64,000 nucleotides of DNA, taken from positions 1 through 64,000 of the forward strand of contig JANQGX010000004.1 of the NCBI GenBank assembly GCA_028282885.1, written 5' to 3'. Below, piece after piece: positions 10,028 to 19,776 of this stretch. Position 1 is the stretch's first letter. Each line of letters opens with the position of its first letter. The notes beneath the pieces are model-generated. The model saw only the letters and a list, made by a program, of their open reading frames with translations, was not told where the DNA came from and did no database searches. Origin of the DNA: SAR324 cluster bacterium. Lineage in GTDB: Bacteria; SAR324; XYD2-FULL-50-16. The position numbers and the translations under genes are program-made.

Positions 10028-10753
10028 ATGAAATGTGCTTTGGTAACAGGCGGTTCCAGGGGAATCGGCAGATCGATCTGTCAGAAACTGGCAAATGCCG
10101 GGTTTCATGTCCTGATCAATTATCGATCCAACACGGCGGAAGCAGAGAAAACCCTGGGTTCCATTGCCGATACTAACGGTAGCGCAGAATTATTGGCATT
10201 CGATATCTCAAATCCTGAAGAGGTGAAATCAGAACTTGGAGACTGGATAGACTCTCATCAGTCCCACGTTGAAGTATTGGTTAACAATGCCGGAATCAGC
10301 AGCGATAACCTGCTTATCTGGATGAAATCCAGTGAGTGGGATTCGGTGCTGGATACCAATCTTAACTCCTTTTTCCATGTCACCAAGATGGTGTTGAAGG
10401 ACATGCTGGCCAACAAATACGGCAGGATTATTAACATCGTCTCTCTTTCGGGACAGAAAGGGATGTCCGGTCAGGTCAATTATTCCGCTGCCAAAGCAGG
10501 CATCATCGGAGCAACCAAAGCGCTGGCCCAGGAGGTCGGAAAACGAAAGGTCACCGTCAATGCTGTCGCTCCCGGATTCATCAAAACGGATATGACCCAT
10601 GATTTGCCGGAGAAAGACCTGAAGAAGCTAATTCCGCTGAATCGGTTTGGAGACCCGGAAGAGGTGGCAAACGTCGTAGAGTTTCTGGCATCTGATAAAT
10701 CATCATATATAACCGGCGAAACCATCTCCGTGAACGGTGGTCTTTATACTTGA
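10028..10753 (+). CDS. 3-oxoacyl-ACP reductase, FabG-like
   Basis: 'ALVTGGSRGIGRSI', 'VNNAGISSDNLL', 'NYSAAKAGIIGATKALAQE', 'VTVNAVAPGFIKTDMT', 'TGETISVNGGLYT'. Confidence 0.92.
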   Translation: MKCALVTGGSRGIGRSICQKLANAGFHVLINYRSNTAEAEKTLGSIADTNGSAELLAFDISNPEEVKSELGDWIDSHQSHVEVLVNNAGISSDNLLIWMKSSEWDSVLDTNLNSFFHVTKMVLKDMLANKYGRIINIVSLSGQKGMSGQVNYSAAKAGIIGATKALAQEVGKRKVTVNAVAPGFIKTDMTHDLPEKDLKKLIPLNRFGDPEEVANVVEFLASDKSSYITGETISVNGGLYT

Positions 10754-10796
10754 GTCGTCAACCACTCCTTTGAGATCCTTTATAACCGGAGTCGTC

Positions 10797-12023
10797 ATGA
10801 ACAGAGTTGTTATCACCGGAATAGGAATCTACTCCTGCCTCGGAAAAACTGTTGAGGAGGTCAAAACTTCACTACGCCGGGGTAAATCAGGAATTGTTTT
10901 CGACCCGGAACGGAAAGAGATCGGATTTCGTTCGGCATTGACAGGATGGGTTGAACGTCCGCAGCTCAAGGGAGTGCTGAAAAGAAGAGACCGGATCGGT
11001 CTTGCGGAAGAAGGGGAATATGCATACGTGGCGACTGTTGAAGCCCTGGAAAATGCCGGTATGGATATGGACTTCCTGGCCAACCGTGAAGTAGGTATTC
11101 TATACGGCAACGATAGCTCGGCAAAAGCGGTGATCGAGGCTTCGGAAATCATCAAGGAAAAGAAGGACACAACCATGTTGGGTTCAGCTTCTGTCTTCCA
11201 ATCGATGAATTCGACCATCACCATGAACCTGGCCACAATCTTCAAATTGAAGGGTGTCAATTTCACAATCAGCGGCGCCTGTGCCAGTGGTTCTCATTCT
11301 ATCGGTATGGGCTACTTCCTCATCAAGCATGGCTTACAGGAGCAAATTATTTGTGGGGGCGCACAGGAAATCAACGCTTTCTCCATGGCCAGTTTCGATG
11401 GTTTGAGCGCGTTCTCAACACGTGAAGCAGAACCCGAGAAGGCTTCCCGACCTTTTGACAGCAGCAGGGATGGTCTGGTACCCAGCGGCGGCGGAGCGAC
11501 CGTGATCCTGGAAAGTCTTGACTCGGCAAAAAAGAGAGGAGCAAACATTCTCTGTGAAGTGATAGGTTATGGATTTTCCTCCAATGGGGACCATATCTCC
11601 GTTCCCAATGTCGAAGGGCCGGTCCGGGCTCTGCAGATGTGCCTGAAGGATGCGGAGCTGGAACCTACGAAGATTGATTATATCAATGCTCATGCCACTT
11701 CAACCCCTGTTGGGGATATGAACGAGGCCAAGGCCATAGACCAAGTCTTTGGAAGTCATAAACCTTATGTTACTTCAACCAAATCAATGACCGGTCACGA
11801 GTGTTGGATGGCTGGATCAAGTGAAGTGATCTACTCCATAATCATGATGCAAGACTCTTTCGTGGCCCCCAATATCAATCTGGAGAATCCGGATGAGGAA
11901 GCAGCGGAACTGAATATCCCGAGTGAGACTGTTGCTGCCGATTTGAATGTTTTTCTTTCCAACTCTTTTGGATTCGGAGGAACCAATGCTTCCCTGATCA
12001 TAAAAAAATATTCGGGAGATTGA
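10797..12023 (+). CDS. beta-ketoacyl-ACP synthase, FabB-like
   Basis: 'MNRVVITGIGIYSCLGKT' (ATG at 10797; the ORF track starts earlier), Cys 'SGACASGSHSIG', His 'NAHATSTPVGD' and 'MTGHECWMAG', 'LSNSFGFGGTNASLI'. Confidence 0.93.
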   Translation: MNRVVITGIGIYSCLGKTVEEVKTSLRRGKSGIVFDPERKEIGFRSALTGWVERPQLKGVLKRRDRIGLAEEGEYAYVATVEALENAGMDMDFLANREVGILYGNDSSAKAVIEASEIIKEKKDTTMLGSASVFQSMNSTITMNLATIFKLKGVNFTISGACASGSHSIGMGYFLIKHGLQEQIICGGAQEINAFSMASFDGLSAFSTREAEPEKASRPFDSSRDGLVPSGGGATVILESLDSAKKRGANILCEVIGYGFSSNGDHISVPNVEGPVRALQMCLKDAELEPTKIDYINAHATSTPVGDMNEAKAIDQVFGSHKPYVTSTKSMTGHECWMAGSSEVIYSIIMMQDSFVAPNINLENPDEEAAELNIPSETVAADLNVFLSNSFGFGGTNASLIIKKYSGD

Positions 12024-12051
12024 CCAGCACCGCCTTCAGTATGGAGAACAC

Positions 12052-12294
12052 ATGCAGAAAGAAGAAGTAATTGAAACCATTAACCGTTTATTAATTGAAG
12101 AGTTCGAAATCGAAGAGGATCAGCTTCAACCGGAAGAGAACCTGATGGAAACATTGGAAATCGATAGCCTCGATCTTGTGGACCTGGTGGTTGTGATCGA
12201 AAAGAATTTCGGATTTAAAGTTGTCCCTGAAGAGATGGTCGATGTTGAAACACTCCAGGATTTTTATGATTTCGTAGCTGTCAGAACCAGGTAA
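12052..12294 (+). CDS. acyl carrier protein
   Basis: 80 aa, acidic, phosphopantetheine site 'LEIDSLDLVDLVVVIEKNFG'. Confidence 0.93.
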   Translation: MQKEEVIETINRLLIEEFEIEEDQLQPEENLMETLEIDSLDLVDLVVVIEKNFGFKVVPEEMVDVETLQDFYDFVAVRTR

Positions 12295-12320
12295 AGATCC
12301 GATCAAGGGGAACAGATACC

Positions 12321-13217
12321 ATGTCATCGTGGAAAGGCAGCAGCCGTGGAGGCGTAATTGGTCATCTGTTCTTCGTGTTCATCCTTAAATATCTACACAT
12401 ATCCATCGCCTATTTCGTTCTCGGATTCGTCGCCTTTTACTTCCTGTTTTTCTCACCCAAAGCCTTTAAATCGCTTTATTTTTTTTTTCGTCATATCCTG
12501 AACCGGGGGATCATCAAATCTGTTATCGGCATTTACGGAAACTTCTATAGATTCGGGCAGGTACAACTGGACAAGATATCCATCACGGCAGGTTTTATAA
12601 AAGGCTATAAGCATACTGCGGAAGGAGTGCCCTATCTGCAAACCATGATGAAAAACGGCAAGGGTGGATTTCTGATCAGTTCACACCTGGGCGGTTGGGA
12701 GATTTCAGGATACTTTCTGGAACAGTTTGATTTGAAGCCGAAGATTCTAATGCTCGAAGCTGAACATGAGGCCGTAAAGTCATTTCTGGAGAATATCTCT
12801 ACCCTAAGCAAGCCTGACATTATTCCTCTGAAAAATGATTTGTCCCATGTTATCAGAATCACAAAAGCTCTAAAAAACAATCAAATAGTAGCTTTGCAGG
12901 GAGATCGATTTCTGCCGGGCAGCAGAACCATGGAACTTGAGTTCCTAGGAAAGCCGGCGAAATTTCCAGTTGGTCCTTTTGCCCTGGCTGTGAAATTAGA
13001 TGTGCCCGTTTCATTTGTGTTTTCCACCCGGGAAAAAGGCAGGGAGTACAGGTGTATTGCATCTCCGCTGGTTCAAGCATCCGAAGCTCCGCAGGGGAAA
13101 AACAGGGATGAGAAAGTCCGTTATCTGGCTACCCAGTATGTAAAACGGTTGGAAGAGTTCACTACACGGTATCCTGATCAGTGGTTTAATTATTATGATT
13201 TCTGGCAGATCCGATAA
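12321..13217 (+). CDS. LpxL/HtrB-like acyltransferase
   Basis: HX4E motif 'SSHLGGWEISGYFLEQF', 'VALQGDRFLPGSRTMELEFLGKPAKFPVGPFALA'. Confidence 0.85.
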   Translation: MSSWKGSSRGGVIGHLFFVFILKYLHISIAYFVLGFVAFYFLFFSPKAFKSLYFFFRHILNRGIIKSVIGIYGNFYRFGQVQLDKISITAGFIKGYKHTAEGVPYLQTMMKNGKGGFLISSHLGGWEISGYFLEQFDLKPKILMLEAEHEAVKSFLENISTLSKPDIIPLKNDLSHVIRITKALKNNQIVALQGDRFLPGSRTMELEFLGKPAKFPVGPFALAVKLDVPVSFVFSTREKGREYRCIASPLVQASEAPQGKNRDEKVRYLATQYVKRLEEFTTRYPDQWFNYYDFWQIR

Positions 13218-14574
13218 ACAGATCAAAAGGGTGCTTCTCGTATCCACCAATTGTTTCAAAGACCCATCGCCGGTATTCCCACTTGCGCTTTCTTATCTTT
13301 CGGCCACCATCAAAAAGAAATTCACTGAGATCGAAACCAAGCTTTTTGATTTTAATCTAAAGTCAAAAGGTCAACTCCGCAGTTTTTTGCAGGAATTTCA
13401 ACCCGATCTGATCGGCATCTCAATCCGTAATATCGATACGGTCAATTATTTTGATGACCGCCATTTTATCGAAGAAAACCGCCTTTTGATCAAAGAGATC
13501 AGGGAGTCAAGCGAATCGTTTATTGTATTGGGAGGGGCAGGATTTTCCATCTTTCCCGAGATCATCTTCGAGCGACTAGAACCGGATTTTGGAATATTTG
13601 GAGAAGGCGAAGAGAGTCTGTCGCGTCTTATTGAAACCATAAACAAAAATGAAGACTTTTCCCAAATCCGGGGGCTGATCTTTAATGAGACAGGTAAAAC
13701 GATTTTCAATAGACGTAACACCTTCCTCTCAGAAACCGACCTCAGTTTTGACAAAGAGTTGATCGACTATTGTTGGAGGGAGGCCGGGACGTTGAATATT
13801 CAAACCAAGAGAGGGTGCCCTTATCAATGCGTATACTGCACTTACCCCCTGATTGAGGGACGAAAGGTTCGAACCAATAACCCGAAACGGATCGTCGACA
13901 GGATGGTGTCTCTTTACCATGATCATGGAGTGAACTATTTCTTCTTCACCGATTCTGTGTTCAATATCGATAATGAATACAATTGTGAGTTGGCAAAACG
14001 CATCATATCATCAAAAATGGAGATCCGCTGGGGGGCTTATTTTTCTCCTCACCATCTAAGCGAATCCCATCTGAAATTGCTGCGTCAGTCCGGTCTGACG
14101 CATATTGAATTCGGTACCGAATCGCTTTCAAATTCCACGCTGAACTCCTATAATAAAAACTTTGATGTGGAAGATGTGGTGGCATCGTCGAACTCGGCAA
14201 CAAAGCTGGGAGTTCACACAGCTCATTTCCTGATTCTGGGTGGATGCGGGGAAACGGAAGCCAGCATTAATGAAACTTTGGAAAACTCCGACAGGTTTGA
14301 GCGAACGGTCTTCTTTCCCTATTTCGGAATGAGAATCTATCCGGGAACCAGGCTTCGGGAAATAGCCGTGAAAGAAGGGAAAATCAAAGAGGATGATGAT
14401 CTAATCACTCCAACATTCTATCACGCGGATAATATGGATTACGATTCCATAAAAAAAAGGGCAGGCTCATCTCGAAACCGCTGGATTTTTCCGGACAGAG
14501 ATCTGAGCAAGCCCATACAGATGATGCGTGCCAAAGGAATCAAAGGCCCTCTATGGGAAATGCTGATCAAATAA
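13195..14574 (+). CDS. B12-binding-domain radical SAM enzyme
   Basis: N-terminal cobalamin-like fold ('DLIGISIRNIDT', 'FIVLGGAGFSIFPE', 'FGEGEESL'), radical-SAM 'KRGCPYQCVYCTYP' (CX3CX2C). Overlaps the upstream gene by 23 nt. Confidence 0.88.
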   Translation: MISGRSDKQIKRVLLVSTNCFKDPSPVFPLALSYLSATIKKKFTEIETKLFDFNLKSKGQLRSFLQEFQPDLIGISIRNIDTVNYFDDRHFIEENRLLIKEIRESSESFIVLGGAGFSIFPEIIFERLEPDFGIFGEGEESLSRLIETINKNEDFSQIRGLIFNETGKTIFNRRNTFLSETDLSFDKELIDYCWREAGTLNIQTKRGCPYQCVYCTYPLIEGRKVRTNNPKRIVDRMVSLYHDHGVNYFFFTDSVFNIDNEYNCELAKRIISSKMEIRWGAYFSPHHLSESHLKLLRQSGLTHIEFGTESLSNSTLNSYNKNFDVEDVVASSNSATKLGVHTAHFLILGGCGETEASINETLENSDRFERTVFFPYFGMRIYPGTRLREIAVKEGKIKEDDDLITPTFYHADNMDYDSIKKRAGSSRNRWIFPDRDLSKPIQMMRAKGIKGPLWEMLIK

Positions 14575-14990
14575 TTGCTGATGGAGATAATCTACTGGGA
14601 TTGATTCCCCAGTCGTTTCCCATGGTCATGATAGACCAGCTAATCATCTCCGAAGAAAAGCTTTCCAAAACCAGGTTTCAGATCAGGGAGGATAACGTTT
14701 TTCTGGAGAAGGGAAAGCTGGGTGAACCCGGTTTGATTGAAAATATAGCACAAACTGCCGCAGCGGGTATCGGCTATCAGTATCGATCTAAAAACGAACC
14801 CATACCTGTAGGGTTCATTGGTGCGGTACAGAAGCTAAAGATTGTTAAACTGCCTCCTGTTGGAGCGGTTATTGAGACAACCATCCTGGAAACGCACTCT
14901 GTCATCAATGTATCAGTCATTGAAGGTTCAATTTCTGTTGACGATTCTGAAATTGCACACTGTGAGATGAAATTGTTCCTGAAAAAATAG
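14553..14990 (+). CDS. hotdog-fold dehydratase-like protein (ApeP/FabZ superfamily)
   Basis: 'LGLIPQSFPMVMIDQLIISEE...GEPGLIENIAQTAAAGIGYQY'. Confidence 0.75.
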   Translation: MGNADQIIADGDNLLGLIPQSFPMVMIDQLIISEEKLSKTRFQIREDNVFLEKGKLGEPGLIENIAQTAAAGIGYQYRSKNEPIPVGFIGAVQKLKIVKLPPVGAVIETTILETHSVINVSVIEGSISVDDSEIAHCEMKLFLKK

Positions 14991-15003
14991 GGAATTGCCG
15001 AAC

Positions 15004-15420
15004 ATGGAACTGGTAACCAAAACCGAAGTGCGAATCCGATTCAGTGAAATTGACCCCCTGGGAATTGTCTGGCACGGAACATATGTAAAGTACTTCGAAG
15101 ACGGCAGGGAGGATTTTGGCAGGAAGTATGATTTGAATTATCTGGATTATTTTAAGGCAGGGTTGATCACCCCTATTGTCAAACTGGACGTAAACTATAA
15201 AAAAGATCTGAAATACGGAGAATCAATCATTGTGGAAACGCGCTACGTCGATTCGCCAGCAGCCAAAATCATATTCAAATACAGGCTGTATCGAGCTTCA
15301 GACAACGAACTTGTAACGACAGGATCCAGCACGCAGGTATTTCTAAATGAAAAACGACAATTGCTACTCACCATCCCCCCTATGTTTGAAGCGTGGAAGC
15401 TCAAATGGGGTATTACCTGA
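15004..15420 (+). CDS. 4HBT-family acyl thioesterase
   Basis: 'IRFSEIDPLGIVWHGTYVKYFEDGREDFGRKY' hotdog thioesterase signature. ATG at 15004 preferred over TTG at 14995. Confidence 0.85.
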   Translation: MELVTKTEVRIRFSEIDPLGIVWHGTYVKYFEDGREDFGRKYDLNYLDYFKAGLITPIVKLDVNYKKDLKYGESIIVETRYVDSPAAKIIFKYRLYRASDNELVTTGSSTQVFLNEKRQLLLTIPPMFEAWKLKWGIT

Positions 15421-15439
15421 AACATGCGAGTAGAAGGAT

Positions 15440-16597
15440 ATGAAAACCTACATCGCCGGTGATAACATGATCACCTCCCTCGGTTTCTCTACACTCGAGA
15501 ATTTCTCCCAGATGAAAGAGGGAATAACGGGAATAAAAAAACTGAAAGAGAACAACAATCGGGTCTATCTGAAAAGTTGTGTCTCCCTGGTCGATGTTGA
15601 GCGCCTTGACACGATTTTCACGGATTTTGCCGATACCTCCCACTACACATTGCTGGAAAGGATGGCAATCACATCTGTCAGATATGCGGTTGAAAAAACC
15701 GATCTGGATCTGGCCAGTCCGAAAACCCTTTTTATCCTATCCACAACCAAAGGCAACATCGAGTTTATCGGGAAGAGAGGTCAGCTCAATTCCGAAAATC
15801 GGTTACATCTCTGGCATACCGGCAGAGTGATATCCAGTTTTTTTGATAATCCCAACCAGCCGCTGGTCATATCCAACGCCTGTATTTCAGGGCTATTAGC
15901 TATCCTTACCGGGCACAGGTTGTTAACCCTGGGCAGATTTGAAAATATTGTCGTGATCGGGGCAGATCTTGCCACCGAGTTTGTGGTAGCGGGCTTTCAA
16001 TCCCTGAAAGCAATGAGCAAAACGATCTGCAAACCATTTGATAAACATCGAAGCGGATTATCCCTCGGCGAAGGATGCGGTACCCTGTTGTTAACCTCCA
16101 ATCCTAACCTGGCAGCCGATGAAAAAATAGTTGTCAGGGGAGGCGCCAGCGCCAATGATGCCAATCACATTTCAGGACCATCCCGGAACGGCGAGGGCCT
16201 ATTCAATGTAATAGAGCAGACCCTCTCCTCAACAAGCGAATCCGGGGATCACATTGATGTCATCTCCGCCCACGGAACCGCTACTGTTTTTAACGATGAT
16301 ATGGAGTCCATTGCTCTGGATCGCGCATGTTTGAATTCTATTCCTACCAACAGCCTGAAAGGTTATATCGGGCACACCCTGGGAGCGGCCGGTGTCCTGG
16401 AATCCATCATTACAATTCAAGCCATGAGAGAAAGTCTGTTTCCGGCCACCAAAGGACTTCGCACCAGGGGAACTGTTAAAAAAATCAATGTACTCAAAAC
16501 CAATTTAAGAGGGCCTTTGAATCATAGCCTGAAGCTGGCTGCGGGATTTGGAGGCTGTAACGCCGGGATTCTGATTTCGAAAAATGAAACGTTCTGA
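15440..16597 (+). CDS. beta-ketoacyl synthase
   Basis: Cys 'ISNACISGLLAI', His 'ISAHGTATVFNDDMES', His 'GYIGHTLGAAGVLESI'. Confidence 0.88.
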   Translation: MKTYIAGDNMITSLGFSTLENFSQMKEGITGIKKLKENNNRVYLKSCVSLVDVERLDTIFTDFADTSHYTLLERMAITSVRYAVEKTDLDLASPKTLFILSTTKGNIEFIGKRGQLNSENRLHLWHTGRVISSFFDNPNQPLVISNACISGLLAILTGHRLLTLGRFENIVVIGADLATEFVVAGFQSLKAMSKTICKPFDKHRSGLSLGEGCGTLLLTSNPNLAADEKIVVRGGASANDANHISGPSRNGEGLFNVIEQTLSSTSESGDHIDVISAHGTATVFNDDMESIALDRACLNSIPTNSLKGYIGHTLGAAGVLESIITIQAMRESLFPATKGLRTRGTVKKINVLKTNLRGPLNHSLKLAAGFGGCNAGILISKNETF

Positions 16598-17267
16598 ACA
16601 AAGAATAAGTCGCTATTGTCTGATACGAAATCGTAAAATCGTATTGAACGAGAAAACTCTGATTGAGGAGGAGCCCGGAGCTGACCTGTCCACCTTCCTC
16701 TCCTCCATCTATAAAACCTTCAGGCCGGAGTATTCAAAATTTTACAAGATGGACCTGCTGAGCAAACTGGGATTCCTGACCGCTGATTTTCTACTCGATG
16801 GTGACCATGTTCAAAATACATACGGGGCGAATGAAGTTGCCATCCTTATCAGCAACTCCCAATCCTCCCTGGAGACCGACAATCGCTTCCAGCAGACCAT
16901 TGCCGACCGGGACGCTTACTATCCGAATCCGGCGCTCTTTGTTTATACCCTGCCTAGTATTCTTATCGGAGAAATCAGTATCAAACACCAAATCAAGGGA
17001 GAAAGCGCGTTTTTTATATCCGCCTTGCCCGATTTTGACTTCATGCATCAATACGCGGATACCCTGTTTCAAACCACTCCAACCAAAGCCGTCATAACCG
17101 GTTGGATTGATCTTAACATCAATGCCGAATATGAAGCGGCGCTGTTCCTGATCGAGAACAGAAAACAAATGGAGAAAAGAAAGCGTTCCTGGACCTTCGC
17201 AGCAGGATCCTTTTCCGATCTCTTTTATGAACGTAACCTAGAAAAAGATGAGTTATTCCATGGATGA
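16584..17267 (+). CDS. truncated KS N-terminal-like protein (possibly Ketoacyl-synt_2 type), no nucleophilic Cys motif
   Basis: 'AILISNSQSSLETDNRFQQTI...NPALFVYTLPSILIGEISIKHQIKGESAFFIS' resembles the KS N-terminal half without the Cys elbow and without the His half. Confidence 0.68.
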   Translation: MKRSEQRISRYCLIRNRKIVLNEKTLIEEEPGADLSTFLSSIYKTFRPEYSKFYKMDLLSKLGFLTADFLLDGDHVQNTYGANEVAILISNSQSSLETDNRFQQTIADRDAYYPNPALFVYTLPSILIGEISIKHQIKGESAFFISALPDFDFMHQYADTLFQTTPTKAVITGWIDLNINAEYEAALFLIENRKQMEKRKRSWTFAAGSFSDLFYERNLEKDELFHG

Positions 17268-17511
17268 ACTGATTGCAAAACTGAAAGCACAAATCATCGA
17301 AGAACTGTCCCTGGAGGATTTGTCACCTGAAGAACTGGAGGATGATGAACCGTTGTTTGGTGAGGGTCTGGGACTGGATTCCATTGATGCGCTTTCACTT
17401 GTCGTTGTTCTTGATCGTGATTATGGCATACAGATAGAAGATCCCGAACAGGGAAAAGATATCCTCTTCTCCGTCAAAACCATCGCCGAGTACATAACCA
17501 AAAACAAATGA
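17260..17511 (+). CDS. acyl carrier protein
   Basis: 'GEGLGLDSIDALSLVVVLDRDYGI' DSI phosphopantetheine site; probable start M at 17260. Confidence 0.92.
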   Translation: MDELIAKLKAQIIEELSLEDLSPEELEDDEPLFGEGLGLDSIDALSLVVVLDRDYGIQIEDPEQGKDILFSVKTIAEYITKNK

Positions 17512-18713
17512 CAAACAGGGTATTTGTAACCGGTTTGGGATTAATCACTGCGATCGGAAACAGTGTCTCTGAAACCCTGACTTCACTTAAAGCTTCCGAA
17601 TCGGGATTGCCCAATCTCACCCCATTTGAAACGGATATTGAAAACTCTCCACCGGTTTGCAGAATAGATCTGACCAACGGTGAACTGCAAAAACGCCTGG
17701 GTATCAACCCTGCGAAAGAGATATCGAGAACAGCCCTGCTGGGTTTGGTTGCGGCCAAAGAGGCCGTTCAAGCGACGAAATTAAAAGGTAACGATCTGGA
17801 ATCCTGCGGCCTGATCTCCGCAAACTCCGTGGGAGGGATGGACAGGAGTGAGAACTTTTATCCCGAGTTCCTGGACAATCCAAAAAAAGGAAAGCTCAGG
17901 CAGGTAATCGGACACACCTGTGCCTTCAGCACTAATTTGATTGCCGATCAACTGGGACTGAAATCGATGGTAACAACAATCAGCACAGCCTGTTCTTCTT
18001 CTGCCAATGCTATAATGTTCGGATCCCGCTTGATCAGGCACGGAAAGGTGGACCGTGTCATTGCCGGAGGTTGCGATGCTCTTACCCGTTTCACCGTTAA
18101 TGGTTTTGGTGCTTTAAAAATACTGGATAATGAACGCTGTAAACCGTTTGACGAAAAAAGAGCCGGCCTCAACCTGGGAGAAGGAGCCGGCTACCTGGTT
18201 CTGGAATCCGAGACCTCGGCAATGTCAGGCAACAGGAAACCCATTTGTGAAGTGACCGGATTTGCCAACACCTGTGACGCATTTCACCAAACAGCCTCAT
18301 CTCCCGAAGGAGAAGGTTCCTTTCTGGCCATGCAGCAGGCATTGAACATGGCCGGTTTGACTCCTTCAAATGTAGATTACATCAATGCCCATGGCACCGG
18401 AACACGAAATAACGACCTTTCGGAAGGAATAGCAATATCCCGACTTTTTGCTCCGGACCATCCTCCGGTCAGCTCAACCAAACCCTTCACCGGTCATACC
18501 TTGGGCGCAGCCGGTGGGATTGAAGCGGTTCTTTCTTGTCTTTCAATCCGCAATAACCTGGTCTATCCCAACCTGTGCCGGCAGCATCCCATGCCGGAAC
18601 TGGACTTTGAACCTGTCAGAACTTTGAAAAGCGACAGGGAAACTCATCACGTTGTCTCCAACTCTTTCGGATTCGGCGGTAACGATTCCACTCTGGTTTT
18701 TTCCCGGTACTGA
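17508..18713 (+). CDS. beta-ketoacyl synthase (FabF-like)
   Basis: 'STACSSSANAI', 'INAHGTGTRNNDLSE', 'PFTGHTLGAAGGIEA', 'VSNSFGFGGNDST'; 4-nt ATGA overlap with the ACP. Confidence 0.93.
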   Translation: MTNRVFVTGLGLITAIGNSVSETLTSLKASESGLPNLTPFETDIENSPPVCRIDLTNGELQKRLGINPAKEISRTALLGLVAAKEAVQATKLKGNDLESCGLISANSVGGMDRSENFYPEFLDNPKKGKLRQVIGHTCAFSTNLIADQLGLKSMVTTISTACSSSANAIMFGSRLIRHGKVDRVIAGGCDALTRFTVNGFGALKILDNERCKPFDEKRAGLNLGEGAGYLVLESETSAMSGNRKPICEVTGFANTCDAFHQTASSPEGEGSFLAMQQALNMAGLTPSNVDYINAHGTGTRNNDLSEGIAISRLFAPDHPPVSSTKPFTGHTLGAAGGIEAVLSCLSIRNNLVYPNLCRQHPMPELDFEPVRTLKSDRETHHVVSNSFGFGGNDSTLVFSRY

Positions 18714-18715
18714 TA

Positions 18716-19744
18716 ATGGGACTGTATATCAATGGGGCATGTGCAATTTCAGCGCGGGAGACACATTTTGGTGATTTCCCCGGGGATAAAGGAACTGATA
18801 ACGGATTATGGCTAAAAACCACCACCCCGGATTTCAAACAGTTCATCGAAGCCAAATCCGCCAGACGACTCAGCAGAATCATCAAGATGGGGGTCGTTTC
18901 ATCTCTTCTGGCCATGAACGAAGCTGACGCGGCCATGCCGGATGCCATTATTGCAGGAACTGCCTACGGTTGCATGAGTGATACCAAGAAGTTTCTTAAA
19001 GCCATGATTGAAAATGACGGCAAATTTCTGAATCCGACGCCCTTTATCTATTCGACCCACAACACGCTAAGCTCCCAGGTCGCACTGCAACTGAAATGCA
19101 AGGGATACAACCAGACCTACTCCCAAAATTCCGTTTCGTTTGAGTCAGCCTTAATAGACGGGCAAATGCTTTTGACAGAGGAGGGATTCAATACCGTACT
19201 TACAGGCGGTATCGACGAAATGACGGATAACCTGTACACCATAACAAAAAGACTCGGACTTTGGAGAAGACTTGGTGAAGGAGTACAGCCCGGTGAAGGA
19301 GCCGCTTTTTTTATCCTGGAATCGCAACAAACACCTTCCTCGCTCGCCAGGATACTCGATGTTGCAACCCTGCACGGTGCAAAAACAGAAACCGAAATAG
19401 AAAACTGGATCCGGGAAATCATCCGCAAACACCATCTTGAACTGAACAGCCTGGATCTTTGTCTTCTTGGGAAAAACGGAGACAGAACCTACGACGATGT
19501 CTACCACCATTTGGAAACAGGGCTTTTGAATAATAGTGTCTGCGCCGCATACAAGCATATTTGCGGAGAGTATCCGACTTCCTCCTCCTTCGCTTGTTGG
19601 CTTGCTGCAAAGATTCTGAAAAAGCAGATCATTCCGAATGGCCTTCATCAGCAACGGTCCGCTTCAACGCCAATAAATAACGTACTAATCTACCATCAGC
19701 ATCGCAACCGGGAGCACGGCCTGATACTTCTTCAATCCTGCTAG
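18716..19744 (+). CDS. degenerate KS / chain-length-factor-like protein
   Basis: KS-like fold ('PDAIIAGTAYGCMSDTKKFL', 'VLTGGIDEMT', 'GEGAAFFILES') but 'YSQNSVSFESAL' where the Cys elbow is expected; no HGT/GHxxGAAG. Confidence 0.75.
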   Translation: MGLYINGACAISARETHFGDFPGDKGTDNGLWLKTTTPDFKQFIEAKSARRLSRIIKMGVVSSLLAMNEADAAMPDAIIAGTAYGCMSDTKKFLKAMIENDGKFLNPTPFIYSTHNTLSSQVALQLKCKGYNQTYSQNSVSFESALIDGQMLLTEEGFNTVLTGGIDEMTDNLYTITKRLGLWRRLGEGVQPGEGAAFFILESQQTPSSLARILDVATLHGAKTETEIENWIREIIRKHHLELNSLDLCLLGKNGDRTYDDVYHHLETGLLNNSVCAAYKHICGEYPTSSSFACWLAAKILKKQIIPNGLHQQRSASTPINNVLIYHQHRNREHGLILLQSC

Positions 19745-19776
19745 ACAATAAGATGCAGGATTAACAGCAGCTAAAA

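Noticed and set aside
10797-12023. Treating the FabB-like KS, FabG and ACPs as housekeeping fatty-acid genes
   Set aside because: Context with degenerate KS proteins, LolA, exporter and ligases, and the absence of fabD/fabH/acpP-type order, argues for a secondary lipid pathway, though the genome was not available to confirm.
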